Source of the DNA: an uncultured Coriobacteriaceae bacterium
GTDB taxonomy: Bacteria; Actinomycetota; Coriobacteriia; Coriobacteriales; Eggerthellaceae
Length of the DNA: 12,841 nucleotides
Assembly (NCBI GenBank): GCA_900550385.1
Contig: URRZ01000063.1
Span: forward strand, 1-12,841
Direction: 5' to 3'
The position numbers and the translations under genes are program-made. This document shows, in pieces, positions 1 to 7,160 of the stretch. Every line of letters starts with the position of its first letter. The first letter of the stretch is position 1. The notes below the pieces were generated by a model. It was not told the origin of the DNA and made no database searches. It saw nothing but the letters and a program-made list of their open reading frames with translations.

Positions 1-212
1 CAGATCGTTGTTTTCGCCCGCTGAGCTGGGCCTATGCCGGAATCTCTCCCACAGAAACCACCGAAGAGCCCTTTTTCGGTGCGAGCCTTCCTGCGATCCA
101 TTGTCTCTCCTATTATCCTCTTTCAAGTACATAATTCCGTGATTGTCCCGAAACGGACGGATGGCGGCCATTGTTCCTGTTGCGGGTTCCCGGCATCTGC
201 TATGTTCGAAAC
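1..212 (+). promoter_or_regulatory. Leader of the DMT transporter gene, with inverted repeats at its start codon
   Basis: No gene is supported in these first 212 bases. ACCGAA (60-65) and TTCGGT (75-80) form a 6-bp inverted repeat. CATAAT at 130-135 resembles a -10 box but has no good -35 at 17 bp. Just around the proposed start codon, ATGTTCG (202-208) and CGAACAT (227-233) form a 7-bp inverted repeat. GAACATCATGTTC (228-240) is itself a near-perfect palindrome with arms GAACAT/ATGTTC. A repressor bound here would block transcription or translation initiation; that role is inferred. Confidence 0.35.
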
Positions 213-1160
213 ATGATATGCGAAAACGAACATCATGTTCAGGAAAAGGGCGAAGCCGTTCGCGGGGAGGCACGATCTCGCCCCAAAGGCGCGTTCGTCG
301 CGTTCGCCATCGCCGCCGCAGCGCTCTACGCCCTGTCGACCCCCGTGTCGAAGATCCTGCTTGCCGAGGTGCCGGGCAACATGATGACAGCGCTGCTGTA
401 TCTCGGGGCGGGGGCGGGCATGGCGGTCATCGGCGCCGTCCGCGCGGGTGTCCTCCGCGCAGCGGGCGCCCCATCGCACGAGGAGCGGCTCGCGTTGCCG
501 GATGCCCCGTACGTCGCCGCCATGATCGCGCTGGACATCGCCGCGCCCATCCTTCTGATGGCGGGGCTTTCCACCACCTCGGCGGAGAGCGTATCGCTGC
601 TGAACAACTTCGAGATCGTGGCGACGGCGCTGATCGCGCTACTCGTGTTCCATGAGCCGGTGTCGAAGAGGCTTTGGGCTGCGATAGCGCTCATCACCGC
701 CGCTTGCGCGCTCCTTTCGCTGGACGGTTCGGCTGGGCTCGAGGTGGCGCCGGGCTCGCTGCTCGTGCTCGCCGCGAGCGCGTGCTGGGGCCTGGAGAAC
801 AACTGCACGAATCGCCTTTCCGCGAAGGATCCGCTGCAGGTGGTCGTGGTGAAGGGATTCGGGTCGGGGACGGGCGCTCTGCTTGTCGCGTTCGCCGCGG
901 GGGATGCCTTCCCGCCGGCCGCGCTTGCGGCATGCGCGCTGCTTTTGGGGTTCGTGGCGTACGGCCTGAGCATCTTCTTCTACGTCCACGCGCAGCGCGG
1001 GCTCGGCGCGGCGCGCACCAGCGCGTATTACGCGCTTTCGCCCTTTATCGGCGTTGCGCTGGCCTGGGCGATCTTCCAAGAGCCGCCCAACGCCTCCTTC
1101 ATCGCGGCCCTTGCGCTCATGATCGCCGGTGCCTATCTGGCAGCCCCGAGAGGGGGCTAG
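213..1160 (+). CDS. EamA/DMT-family inner-membrane transporter
   Basis: The product is a small hydrophobic protein of about 315 residues with two halves of roughly five membrane helices each, as expected for the drug/metabolite transporter superfamily (EamA repeats). The first helix lies near residues 27-50 (from AFVAFAIAAAALYALSTPVS). The second half begins around GSLLVLAASACWGLENN and ends with FIAALALMIAGAYLA, a typical EamA closing helix. EamA proteins export or exchange small metabolites and amino acids; the substrate cannot be read from sequence. The start is uncertain. ATG at 213 has no Shine-Dalgarno and sits inside an inverted repeat. The alternative is TTG at 171 with a weak GGATGG upstream, adding 14 residues. 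There is no start codon between 213 and the first helix. The gene stands alone: the next gene has its own promoter 164 bp downstream. Confidence 0.85.
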   Translation: MICENEHHVQEKGEAVRGEARSRPKGAFVAFAIAAAALYALSTPVSKILLAEVPGNMMTALLYLGAGAGMAVIGAVRAGVLRAAGAPSHEERLALPDAPYVAAMIALDIAAPILLMAGLSTTSAESVSLLNNFEIVATALIALLVFHEPVSKRLWAAIALITAACALLSLDGSAGLEVAPGSLLVLAASACWGLENNCTNRLSAKDPLQVVVVKGFGSGTGALLVAFAAGDAFPPAALAACALLLGFVAYGLSIFFYVHAQRGLGAARTSAYYALSPFIGVALAWAIFQEPPNASFIAALALMIAGAYLAAPRGG

Positions 1161-1197
1161 GCGCCGCTCTCTTGCGGACGGCGCGAAGCGCGCGATG

Positions 1198-1226
1198 TTG
1201 CATGCCCGCGTGCCGTTTGCCATAAT
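1198..1226 (+). promoter_or_regulatory. Sigma70-type promoter for the DUF262 pair
   Basis: TTGCAT (1198-1203), a 17-bp spacer and CATAAT (1221-1226) make a good -35/-10 pair. The -10 is preceded by TGC, which is an extended -10 (TGnCATAAT). The predicted transcript start is near 1233, giving a leader of about 90 nt before the ATG at 1325. A second AT-rich hexamer, TATATT at 1249-1254, has no convincing -35. Confidence 0.55.
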
Positions 1227-1324
1227 CGAATCAACGACGTCATGGGCGTATATTCGTCGCTGCCGGGAAAGTCGAACGGGGGGTTCGGGCTTTCGCCGGC
1301 GCGCTGCGGTCAGGGGGTAGGCTT

Positions 1325-2467
1325 ATGGACGTTACCCAGACTTCGATTCTCGATCTGCTCTCCGGTTCCGAAAAAGGGCTCTCGATCCCCTCGTACCAGC
1401 GCGTGTACTCGTGGACCACGCGCCAGTGCGAGGAGCTGTGGCTCGACGTTATGCGCGCCGGGCGCGATAGCCGTCCGCATTTCACGGGCGTGATGCTGTT
1501 CGAGAGCGAGGGAGCCGGCGACTCCGCCGGGGAAGGCGGTGGGCGCATCGACGTCATCGACGGCCAGCAGCGCCTGACGACGCTCACGCTGCTCCTGCTC
1601 GCGTTCGCGCGCCATCTGGACGGGGCGGGCGGGATCCGCGTTTCGGATGACGGCGACCGGATTTGCGCCGGCGGACAGGCGCGAGCCGCCGGCGTCTTGC
1701 CGCGGCCTAGCGACATCGCGAAGCGCTTCCTGCTCGCCCCCGGCGAGGAAGGCGCCGAGCCTCGGCTGCTCCTCTCGCGCGAGGACGATGCCACGCTGCG
1801 CGCCGAGCTGTTCGGGACCGAGCTTCCCCTCCATCCCTCCCAGCGCGTCATGGGCAACCTGTCCTATTTCGAGGAACAGATGGCGGATCCCGCGTTCGAC
1901 GCGTGCCGCTTCTGGGACGGGGTGGGGCGGCTGTTCGTCTTGGTCGTGCATGCTGACAGCGCGCTCGATGCCCAGGAGGTGTTCGAGAGCGTCAACTCCA
2001 AGGGCCTGCCGCTCTCGCTTGCGGACATGGTGCGCAACTACCTGCTTTTGGAAGAAGATCTCGAGGAGCAGGAGCGCCTCTACGACGAGTACTGGTTCGA
2101 GGCGGAAAGCCTGTTCTACCCCGACCCTGCCTCGCTCAAGCTGAACAGCGCCATCAAGGCGTGGCTGAGCATCCGCTTCCGCCAAGCGCGCATCGGCAGC
2201 CCCGAGCAGGTGTACCACTCGTTCAAGCGTTACGTGGAGGACGAGTTCAAGGGCACGCGCGAGAGCGTCCTCAAGGAGCTGCGCTCGTTCTGCTTCATGT
2301 GGCGCGAGCAGTACCGCTACCACGCGGTCAACAAGTTCTACGCCCGCAACTGGGCCGAAGACGGCCGGCACACCCGCACCGGCGCGTACACGCTTAAAAC
2401 GGCGAGCAACGAGGAGTACGCTACCCGCATTCAGCGCGGCGTGCGGGAAGTGGATGAGAGGTGGTAG
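1325..2467 (+). CDS. DUF262 (GmrSD N-terminal-like) protein, first of a tandem pair
   Basis: This 380-residue protein carries the DUF262 signature: IPSYQRVYSW at 21-30, DGQQRLTTLTLLL from residue 79, and NSKGLPLSLADMVRN at 224-238 (the usual N-x-K-G-x-x-L/D-x-x-R-N element). In GmrSD and SspE, DUF262 is a ParB/Srx-like domain whose DGQQR motif is tied to nucleotide hydrolysis and which controls a C-terminal DUF1524 HNH nuclease. Here residues 240-380 look helical and charged, and I see no HNH motif, so this is a DUF262-only form. Full-length DUF262-DUF1524 proteins usually exceed 500 residues. The ATG at 1325 follows CAGGGGGTAGGCTT, a good ribosome site. The stop lies 6 bp before the next, paralogous gene, so the two are almost certainly co-transcribed. 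A defence role is an inference from the family. Confidence 0.85.
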   Translation: MDVTQTSILDLLSGSEKGLSIPSYQRVYSWTTRQCEELWLDVMRAGRDSRPHFTGVMLFESEGAGDSAGEGGGRIDVIDGQQRLTTLTLLLLAFARHLDGAGGIRVSDDGDRICAGGQARAAGVLPRPSDIAKRFLLAPGEEGAEPRLLLSREDDATLRAELFGTELPLHPSQRVMGNLSYFEEQMADPAFDACRFWDGVGRLFVLVVHADSALDAQEVFESVNSKGLPLSLADMVRNYLLLEEDLEEQERLYDEYWFEAESLFYPDPASLKLNSAIKAWLSIRFRQARIGSPEQVYHSFKRYVEDEFKGTRESVLKELRSFCFMWREQYRYHAVNKFYARNWAEDGRHTRTGAYTLKTASNEEYATRIQRGVREVDERW

Positions 2468-2473
2468 GCACCG

Positions 2474-3523
2474 ATGAAGATCGCGAAGACGACGCTTCTG
2501 GAGATGCTGGGCGCCGCCGATGCCCAGTACGTCATTCCGGTGTACCAAAGGGCATACTCCTGGACCGAAAGCCAATGCGACGCGTTCTGGAACGATGCGG
2601 TCCAGACTGCGCGCGAGGGCAGGCCGCACTACACGGGCGTGTCGCTGTATCGACTGGGCGGGGGCGACGGCGCCCGTCGCTCACTCGTGCTCGTTGACGG
2701 CCAGCAGCGCCTGGCGACGGCGACGCTGCTTCTTGCCGCCATGAGGGATTTCGTTCGCGAAAAGGATCCAGGTTTCGCCGATGAGCTGCAGGAATGCTAT
2801 CTCGTCGCAGGGCGGGAGGGGGAGCGCGCCCCCAAGATCGTCCTATCGCGCTTCGACCGGCCGTCGATGGACGCCGTCGTCTTTTGCGGGGAGAGGCCCC
2901 AAGGCGATAAGGCGTCCGCGCTGGTCCACCAGACCTACGACCGCTATTTCGGCAGGCTGAGGCGTGGCGAGGCGGACGCGCGCGAGGTGCTGCGCGGGCT
3001 CGGGCTGTTCACGATCGTCATGGCGCAGCTTGAGGGCGAGGACAAGCCGCAGCTCGTCTACGAGAGCCTCAATGCGAAGGGATCCCCGCTGCGCGTCTCC
3101 GATCTTGTGCGCAACCTCCTTCTGACCCGCGTGGGCAAAGACGAGCAGCGGCGCCTGTTCGAGCTGTACTGGGAGCCGCTCGAGAGCGCCTTCGACGAGC
3201 TTGAGGAGCGCGTGATGGAGAAGCGCAAGACGCCGATCGGCGTTCCGCCGCAGCGCCGCCGCGCCAAGGTGGAGGGCGTGGTGTTCGATGCGGCGCTCCA
3301 CGCCTGGGCGGTGCGGCACATCCCTCGGGCGAACATGCGCACGCGCACCGACATGTACGGCGCGTTCAAGAGGCATCTGACCGGCAAGCAGGACATGCCG
3401 CTGGAGCGGACTTTGGAAAGCATCAGCGCCACCTGCTTGGATTTCGCCGCGCGGATCGATTCCCCGTACGCGACCACCCACATCGAGTGGGTCATGGGCA
3501 AGCCGGAGGGGTTCGGGGGCTAG
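2474..3523 (+). CDS. DUF262 protein, second of a tandem pair
   Basis: This 349-residue protein is a paralogue of its upstream neighbour. IPVYQRAYSW sits at the same residues (21-30), DGQQRLATATLLL begins at 75, and NAKGSPLRVSDLVRN is at 200-214. The two proteins share architecture but have diverged, and this one is more compact between the first two motifs. It has its own Arg/Lys-rich insert near residues 249-266 (KRKTPIGVPPQRRRAK). It also lacks a recognisable DUF1524 HNH domain: the C-terminal 80 residues are helical and end in a short Gly-rich tail. GAGGTGG just before the ATG overlaps the end of the first gene, which favours coupled translation. The pair may act as a heterodimer, or may need a nuclease encoded elsewhere; both ideas are inference. 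No nuclease gene lies next to it in this window. Confidence 0.85.
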   Translation: MKIAKTTLLEMLGAADAQYVIPVYQRAYSWTESQCDAFWNDAVQTAREGRPHYTGVSLYRLGGGDGARRSLVLVDGQQRLATATLLLAAMRDFVREKDPGFADELQECYLVAGREGERAPKIVLSRFDRPSMDAVVFCGERPQGDKASALVHQTYDRYFGRLRRGEADAREVLRGLGLFTIVMAQLEGEDKPQLVYESLNAKGSPLRVSDLVRNLLLTRVGKDEQRRLFELYWEPLESAFDELEERVMEKRKTPIGVPPQRRRAKVEGVVFDAALHAWAVRHIPRANMRTRTDMYGAFKRHLTGKQDMPLERTLESISATCLDFAARIDSPYATTHIEWVMGKPEGFGG

Positions 3524-3650
3524 CGTCGCTGCTCGCCGGGCGAGAGCGGGCGGGCGGGTTGTCCGCCAGCGGGCGCCTTCCCGAAGGGGGATCGGAAGCC
3601 GTGCGGCGGGCGGTGGCGAGCAACCTGCTTGCGGCATGCGTTTCCGCCCG
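3524..3650. other. Intergenic gap between convergent genes
   Basis: This is 127 bp between the end of the second DUF262 gene (+) and the end of the peptide gene (-). It holds a short GC hairpin, GGCGG (3553-3557) with CCGCC (3563-3567), and other G/C-rich complementary stretches. None is followed by a T-tract in either direction, so no intrinsic terminator can be called with confidence. Confidence 0.3.
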
Positions 3651-4100
3651 TCATCCGTTGTTGTTGTTATTGTTGTTGTTGTTGTTGTTCGTGAAGCTGT
3701 CGCCGTCCGAATCGGAGAACTCCGACCACGTTCCGCCGTCCTCCCTCGCGGTGTCGTCGCTGCCGCCGCCGACCCAGGACGATCCGCCGCTGCCCGTGTC
3801 GGCCGTCGTGCTGGAACTGACGTCGCCCGTCGCATGGTAGGGCGCCTGCACGCGCGCCCAGGAGCTCGATACCACGATGGCGTTGAAATCGTCGCGCAGC
3901 GGGGTGATGGCTATGGACGATGCCACGACGCCGGCCGCGGTCACGAACATCAGGTACTCGCGCGTCACCTGGATCGTGTTGTTCCTATTCTCGAGCAGGA
4001 ACCGCGACATGTGCTCCACCATCGTGCCGTCGATGCCCCGCACGTATCTCGCAAGGGTCTTGCAGCGCTTGATCGTCCGCTTCTTCTTGAACAGTGCCAT
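3651..4100 (-). CDS. Putative RiPP precursor with Trp/Gly/Ser repeats and poly-Asn tail
   Basis: This 149-residue protein matches no family I recognise. Residues 1-20 are strongly basic (MALFKKKRTIKRCKTLARYV). Residues 49-66 (YLMFVTAAGVVASSIAIT) are hydrophobic. From about residue 78 it is low-complexity Ser/Gly/Thr/Asp, with Trp at 81, 109 and 125. Two imperfect repeats begin TAD...GGSSW (99-109) and TAREDGGTW (117-125), each followed by a Ser/Asp stretch. It ends in 11 Asn and one Gly. There is one Cys (13), in the leader, so thioether-forming (sactipeptide/ranthipeptide) chemistry on the tail is unlikely. Trp-based crosslinks are more plausible. The ATG follows an excellent GAGGAGG and lies 19 bp after the stop of the radical SAM gene on the same strand, the normal setting for a substrate peptide. 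The substrate role is inferred from this context. The alternative is a small surface or membrane protein. Confidence 0.75.
   Translation of the reverse strand: MALFKKKRTIKRCKTLARYVRGIDGTMVEHMSRFLLENRNNTIQVTREYLMFVTAAGVVASSIAITPLRDDFNAIVVSSSWARVQAPYHATGDVSSSTTADTGSGGSSWVGGGSDDTAREDGGTWSEFSDSDGDSFTNNNNNNNNNNNG
3657..3689 (-). repeat. AAC trinucleotide microsatellite encoding 11 Asn
   Basis: On the coding (minus) strand the tract reads AAC six times, one AAT, then AAC four times, directly before GGA and the stop codon. Trinucleotide tracts like this change length by replication slippage without breaking the frame, so tail length may vary between strains. The single AAT interrupts the perfect tract. 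Confidence 0.95.
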
Positions 4101-4119
4101 GAATGCCTCCTCGCTTGCT

Positions 4120-5988
4120 TTACGCGGTTTCCTCTCGTCCGTGCGCGAGCACGCCTTGCGGCGGCCTTTCGTCCTCGCACAGGAGCTCTATGTTCGGGAA
4201 CGGAAGGTTGACGGTCTGGATGTGGTAGTACGCGTTGCTCTTGTGCTTCGAGTAGTGCGCGTCGCGCAATGCGGATGTGGTGGCGAACAGGTTGTTCGGG
4301 CGCCCGCCTGACAGGCAGTCGTAGTATGCGGAAACGAGCGCGCTGGCATCGAAGCAGAAGAAGCCCGGCATATCCGAGGGCATCGCTGCGAGCGAGCGGT
4401 AGAAGACCTGATGCGTTGCCACGTGCTCCTGCTTGGTGCGGTTCTCGTCGCCGTAGGTCACGAGCTCGCCCGAGAGCAGCATGAGGTACAGGGAGTTGTT
4501 GACCGGCCATCTGCACGCGGCGTCGAAGATGTCTTCGCGCGCGTAGATCCTGATGCGGCTGTCGCGTGCAATGGAGACCAGCTGGCGGCTCGTCCGCAGG
4601 ACCTGCGATTCCATGCGGAAATGCGCCCCGTCGATCTCCGCGAAAAACGCCTCGTCGTCGAAGATGCCCTGGATGCCGGGATCGTTTTCGATGATCTTCG
4701 TGAGCGCGGGCACGTGGCGGGGGAGCGCATGCGTCGGTTTGGGGCGCAGCCGCTCCGCCTGCAGGGGCCGCATGCGCGAGGCGTAGCGGAAGGCGTCGAG
4801 TGCGGGGTTGCCGGCCGGACGGTACAGGTCGGGGTTGTTGCGGTATATCTCCTGCTGCAGCTTGCAGGTGTAGGACCGGTCGGCGCCGTAGAGCGCCTTC
4901 ACGAACGGGCAGCCCGTCATGCACAGATGCAGGTAGGGGCATGCGGCGCAATCGTCCGAGAGCGGCGCCTCGTTGTGCGCCATGAAGATCTTCTCCTTCG
5001 CGCGCCGCAGGATCTCCTCGACCGAGTCCTCGAAGATGTTGCCGTACTTGAACTTCTCGTGCCCCTGCCCGCGCACGCACGAGTAGACGTCGCCGCGCCA
5101 ATCGAGCAGGAAAAACTTCTCCCCGCAGTTCACGCTGCCCGTGCAGTAGCTGGGCGTGAACTCCGCGAACCAGGCGCCGTTGACGCCCGCATCGAGCTCG
5201 GTTCCGTCGAACGCCGCGTGCATCCTGCGGTAGAACGTCACCTGCTCGTCTTCGGTCAGGGGTGTGAGACCTGTGTGCTCGGTGCCGTCGGCTCTGTCTT
5301 TCGAGTCGGCGAAACCGAACATGAAGTTGAAATCGTTCATGTCCAGGCAGGTGTTCTCGTGAAGCCAGCGCAGGTCGCGGATCATCTCGTCGATGCGGTC
5401 GAGGTGCTCGCGGAAGACCGTCGTCGAGACTTTTTTCTTGCAGGGCAGGCCGCGCAGCAGCTCCACGTTGGCGAGGATCTTGTCGAGCGTGTCGCGCCCG
5501 TCAGCGGTCTTGCGGAATCGTCTGTGCAACGAAAACGGCACGTCGAGGCTGCCGCTGACGGAGACCTCGTGCCGTGCGAGCGCGTCGAGGTGGCGGTCGA
5601 TGCCGTAGAGGTTCGTCTTGATGTGGGGCTTTCCCACTTTGAAGCCGTTGCTGCGGATCAGCGCGGCGTTGTCTTGGTAGTACCGGTCGATGTAGGCGAC
5701 GAGGCGCTCGAACTTCTCGGGCGGCAGGCAGGTGACCTCGCCGCCGTGCAGGGAGATATTGAAGGGGACGATGCCGGCATCGCGGAATCTCCCCACGGCG
5801 TGAGCGAGCGCGTCGAGCGGGTCGGGGCCGTTAGCGGATGCCGGGTCTTCGGCGCCCTTGCCGCACAGCAGGTCGTGATCGAGATAGCAGTAGCTGCAGC
5901 GCAGGGAGCAGATGTCGGTGGGCACATAGAGGAGGTGGATGAAGCGCGGGCCCGCATTCGGCCCGCCCTGCCCTGCGGCATGCTCCAT
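4120..5988 (-). CDS. Radical SAM/SPASM peptide-modifying enzyme with long C-terminal extension
   Basis: With ATG at 5988 the protein has 622 residues. The radical SAM motif CSLRCSYC (C27, C31, C34) binds the SAM-cleaving 4Fe-4S cluster, and SLHGGE follows near residues 79-84. A SPASM domain for auxiliary clusters is clear: C282, C288 and C304, then C-x2-C-x5-C-x3-C at C347, C350, C356 and C360, and a last Cys at 375. SPASM enzymes of this type are mostly maturases of ribosomal peptides. Residues from about 395 to 622 form an extension I cannot assign. It starts near LTKIIENDPGIQGIF, is rich in aromatics and ends in a polar tail. The usual enzyme ends soon after SPASM at 400-480 residues. The frame stays open upstream to 6099, but GAAGGGGC just before 5988 decides for that ATG. 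It is translated together with the downstream peptide gene, its likely substrate. Confidence 0.9.
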   Translation of the reverse strand: MEHAAGQGGPNAGPRFIHLLYVPTDICSLRCSYCYLDHDLLCGKGAEDPASANGPDPLDALAHAVGRFRDAGIVPFNISLHGGEVTCLPPEKFERLVAYIDRYYQDNAALIRSNGFKVGKPHIKTNLYGIDRHLDALARHEVSVSGSLDVPFSLHRRFRKTADGRDTLDKILANVELLRGLPCKKKVSTTVFREHLDRIDEMIRDLRWLHENTCLDMNDFNFMFGFADSKDRADGTEHTGLTPLTEDEQVTFYRRMHAAFDGTELDAGVNGAWFAEFTPSYCTGSVNCGEKFFLLDWRGDVYSCVRGQGHEKFKYGNIFEDSVEEILRRAKEKIFMAHNEAPLSDDCAACPYLHLCMTGCPFVKALYGADRSYTCKLQQEIYRNNPDLYRPAGNPALDAFRYASRMRPLQAERLRPKPTHALPRHVPALTKIIENDPGIQGIFDDEAFFAEIDGAHFRMESQVLRTSRQLVSIARDSRIRIYAREDIFDAACRWPVNNSLYLMLLSGELVTYGDENRTKQEHVATHQVFYRSLAAMPSDMPGFFCFDASALVSAYYDCLSGGRPNNLFATTSALRDAHYSKHKSNAYYHIQTVNLPFPNIELLCEDERPPQGVLAHGREETA

Positions 5989-6025
5989 AGCGCCCCTTCC
6001 GTAGTCGCCGTTCGATCCTTCGGCA

Positions 6026-6031
6026 AGTATA
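6026..6031 (-). promoter_or_regulatory. Probable -10 box of the radical SAM operon
   Basis: On the minus strand TATACT lies about 38 bp upstream of the ATG at 5988, giving a leader of roughly 30 nt. The -35 region 17 bp away is GC-rich and unlike TTGACA. It also overlaps the inverted repeat at 6047-6066, so an activator or repressor could act there. Confidence 0.4.
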
Positions 6032-6046
6032 GGGTGGGGGCGGCTG

Positions 6047-6073
6047 CGCGCGAGGCGGGTCGCGCGGGTTTTT
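6047..6073 (+). terminator. Intrinsic-terminator-like hairpin facing right, or operator
   Basis: CGCGCGA (6047-6053) and TCGCGCG (6060-6066) pair perfectly around a 6-nt loop, and on the plus strand GG and five T follow (6069-6073). This is the layout of a Rho-independent terminator for rightward transcripts, yet no rightward gene precedes it. It could stop transcripts running antisense through the radical SAM gene. Alternatively it is an operator over the -35 region of that gene. It does not work as a terminator for the leftward methyltransferase gene, because on that strand the A-run comes first. Confidence 0.45.
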
Positions 6074-6195
6074 ACAGAGAGTTTGCAGGGGCGGCGCATG
6101 GGCGTCGGGGCGTTGCGGGGCCGAATGGCCGCGCCCGCCCGCCGCCTTCGAAGCGCCGCGCCGGGGTCGCCGTCGGCTTCGCGCGGGGCCGGCGG

Positions 6196-7125
6196 CTATT
6201 TATCCCAGCTGATGAACGCCCACGAGATGACGCGGGGGCGGGTGGTGCGCAGCCTGCCCTGCGGCACCCCCTTGCGGTCGGGCGCGCCCGCATCCTCGTT
6301 GGGGACGAGGTTCGCGTCCAGCCAGTCGTCCAGCTTCGACAGGGCGCGGTCGCGCTCCGCCTCGAACGCCTCGGCGCTCGCGTAGGCTTCCGGAGCCCCC
6401 AGGGCGCCCTCTACCATGCGCGCGAGGCTGGCGCGGGCATCCTCCCGCGAATCGAAGGTGTCGTCGCGCAGGCTCTCGATGTAGGAGATCTCGGGCCGCA
6501 GCCCGTCGTTGGCCAGGATGTTGAAGGCGTACAGGTAGTCGTAGCCCAGCCTTCCCCGTATGCCCAGATCAGCCAGGAGCCCCTCGTCGGAGCGGGGCGA
6601 GGTGCCCGTGGACAGCGTGACGCACACGCGCCGGCGCGCCACCTCGGTCAGGCGCATCAGCGAATCGCGCAGGTCGGCCGTGGCGATGGAGCGCGAGGCC
6701 AGGGCCACGTCGGCGGAATCCGGGGCGATGCCGAACGCCCGCCAGTCGTCGCTCCAGCTCATCTTCACGAGCGTCGCGTTCCGAGCGCATCCCCTCCCAT
6801 CCAGGCCCTCCCGCAGCTTGTCCAGCATGCCCTGCGAGAAGTCGGCCGCCGTCACGCGATGCCCCGCAGCCGCCAGCGGCACGGTGAGCGCGCCGGTGCC
6901 GCAGCCCATGTCGAACACCGACTCGCCGGGCTGGATCCGCGCCAGCTCCAGGAAGCGGTCGACGTAGGGGTTCGGCGCGTCCTTGGTGGCGAAGGTGGCG
7001 GAGCGCTTGTCCCAGTACGCCGCATCGTCGGCATGGCGGCGAATGCGCTGGAGCTCCTTCCATTCCTCGTTCCAGTCGGTCGTGCTCAGCAGCGGGCGGA
7101 ACCCGTCCGTCGATTTTTCGATCAT
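6196..7125 (-). CDS. Class I SAM-dependent methyltransferase
   Basis: The 309-residue protein has a Rossmann-fold methyltransferase core. Motif I is VFDMGCGTGAL at 70-80, and the acidic ribose-binding position follows in VTAADFSQGM at 91-100. It is preceded by a helical AAYWDKRSATFA cap typical of the ubiE/type 11 group. The C-terminal half (about 190-309) is less conserved and probably covers the acceptor site. The acceptor (small molecule, peptide or other) cannot be read from sequence. The ATG at 7125 follows GGGAGG with 8 bp spacing. The gene is divergent from thyX and lies 207 bp upstream of the radical SAM gene on the same strand. That leaves open whether it modifies the same peptide, but the gap and the separate promoter argue for an independent role. 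Confidence 0.85.
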   Translation of the reverse strand: MIEKSTDGFRPLLSTTDWNEEWKELQRIRRHADDAAYWDKRSATFATKDAPNPYVDRFLELARIQPGESVFDMGCGTGALTVPLAAAGHRVTAADFSQGMLDKLREGLDGRGCARNATLVKMSWSDDWRAFGIAPDSADVALASRSIATADLRDSLMRLTEVARRRVCVTLSTGTSPRSDEGLLADLGIRGRLGYDYLYAFNILANDGLRPEISYIESLRDDTFDSREDARASLARMVEGALGAPEAYASAEAFEAERDRALSKLDDWLDANLVPNEDAGAPDRKGVPQGRLRTTRPRVISWAFISWDK

Positions 7126-7160
7126 GTTTGAATCCTCCCGCGCGGTTTTCCCGGATTGCT

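Noticed and set aside
34..216. A 60-codon plus-strand frame at the left end
   Set aside because: No ribosome site and no motif, and it overlaps the transporter start. It is too short to support without conservation.
5989..6099. N-terminal extension of the radical SAM protein to 6099
   Set aside because: The extra 37 residues are basic and motif-free. They would cover the TATACT box, and the ATG at 5988 has a good ribosome site.
6196..7125. The methyltransferase as a certain tailoring enzyme of the radical SAM peptide system
   Set aside because: It is on the same strand but 207 bp away. The radical SAM gene has its own probable -10, and nothing in the methyltransferase sequence indicates a peptide substrate.
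4411..7131. A plus-strand open frame of 906 codons opposite the radical SAM and methyltransferase genes
   Set aside because: It runs antisense across two recognisable genes and the gap between them, and its translation is Arg/Val/Ala-rich with no motif. Long open antisense frames are expected at this GC content.
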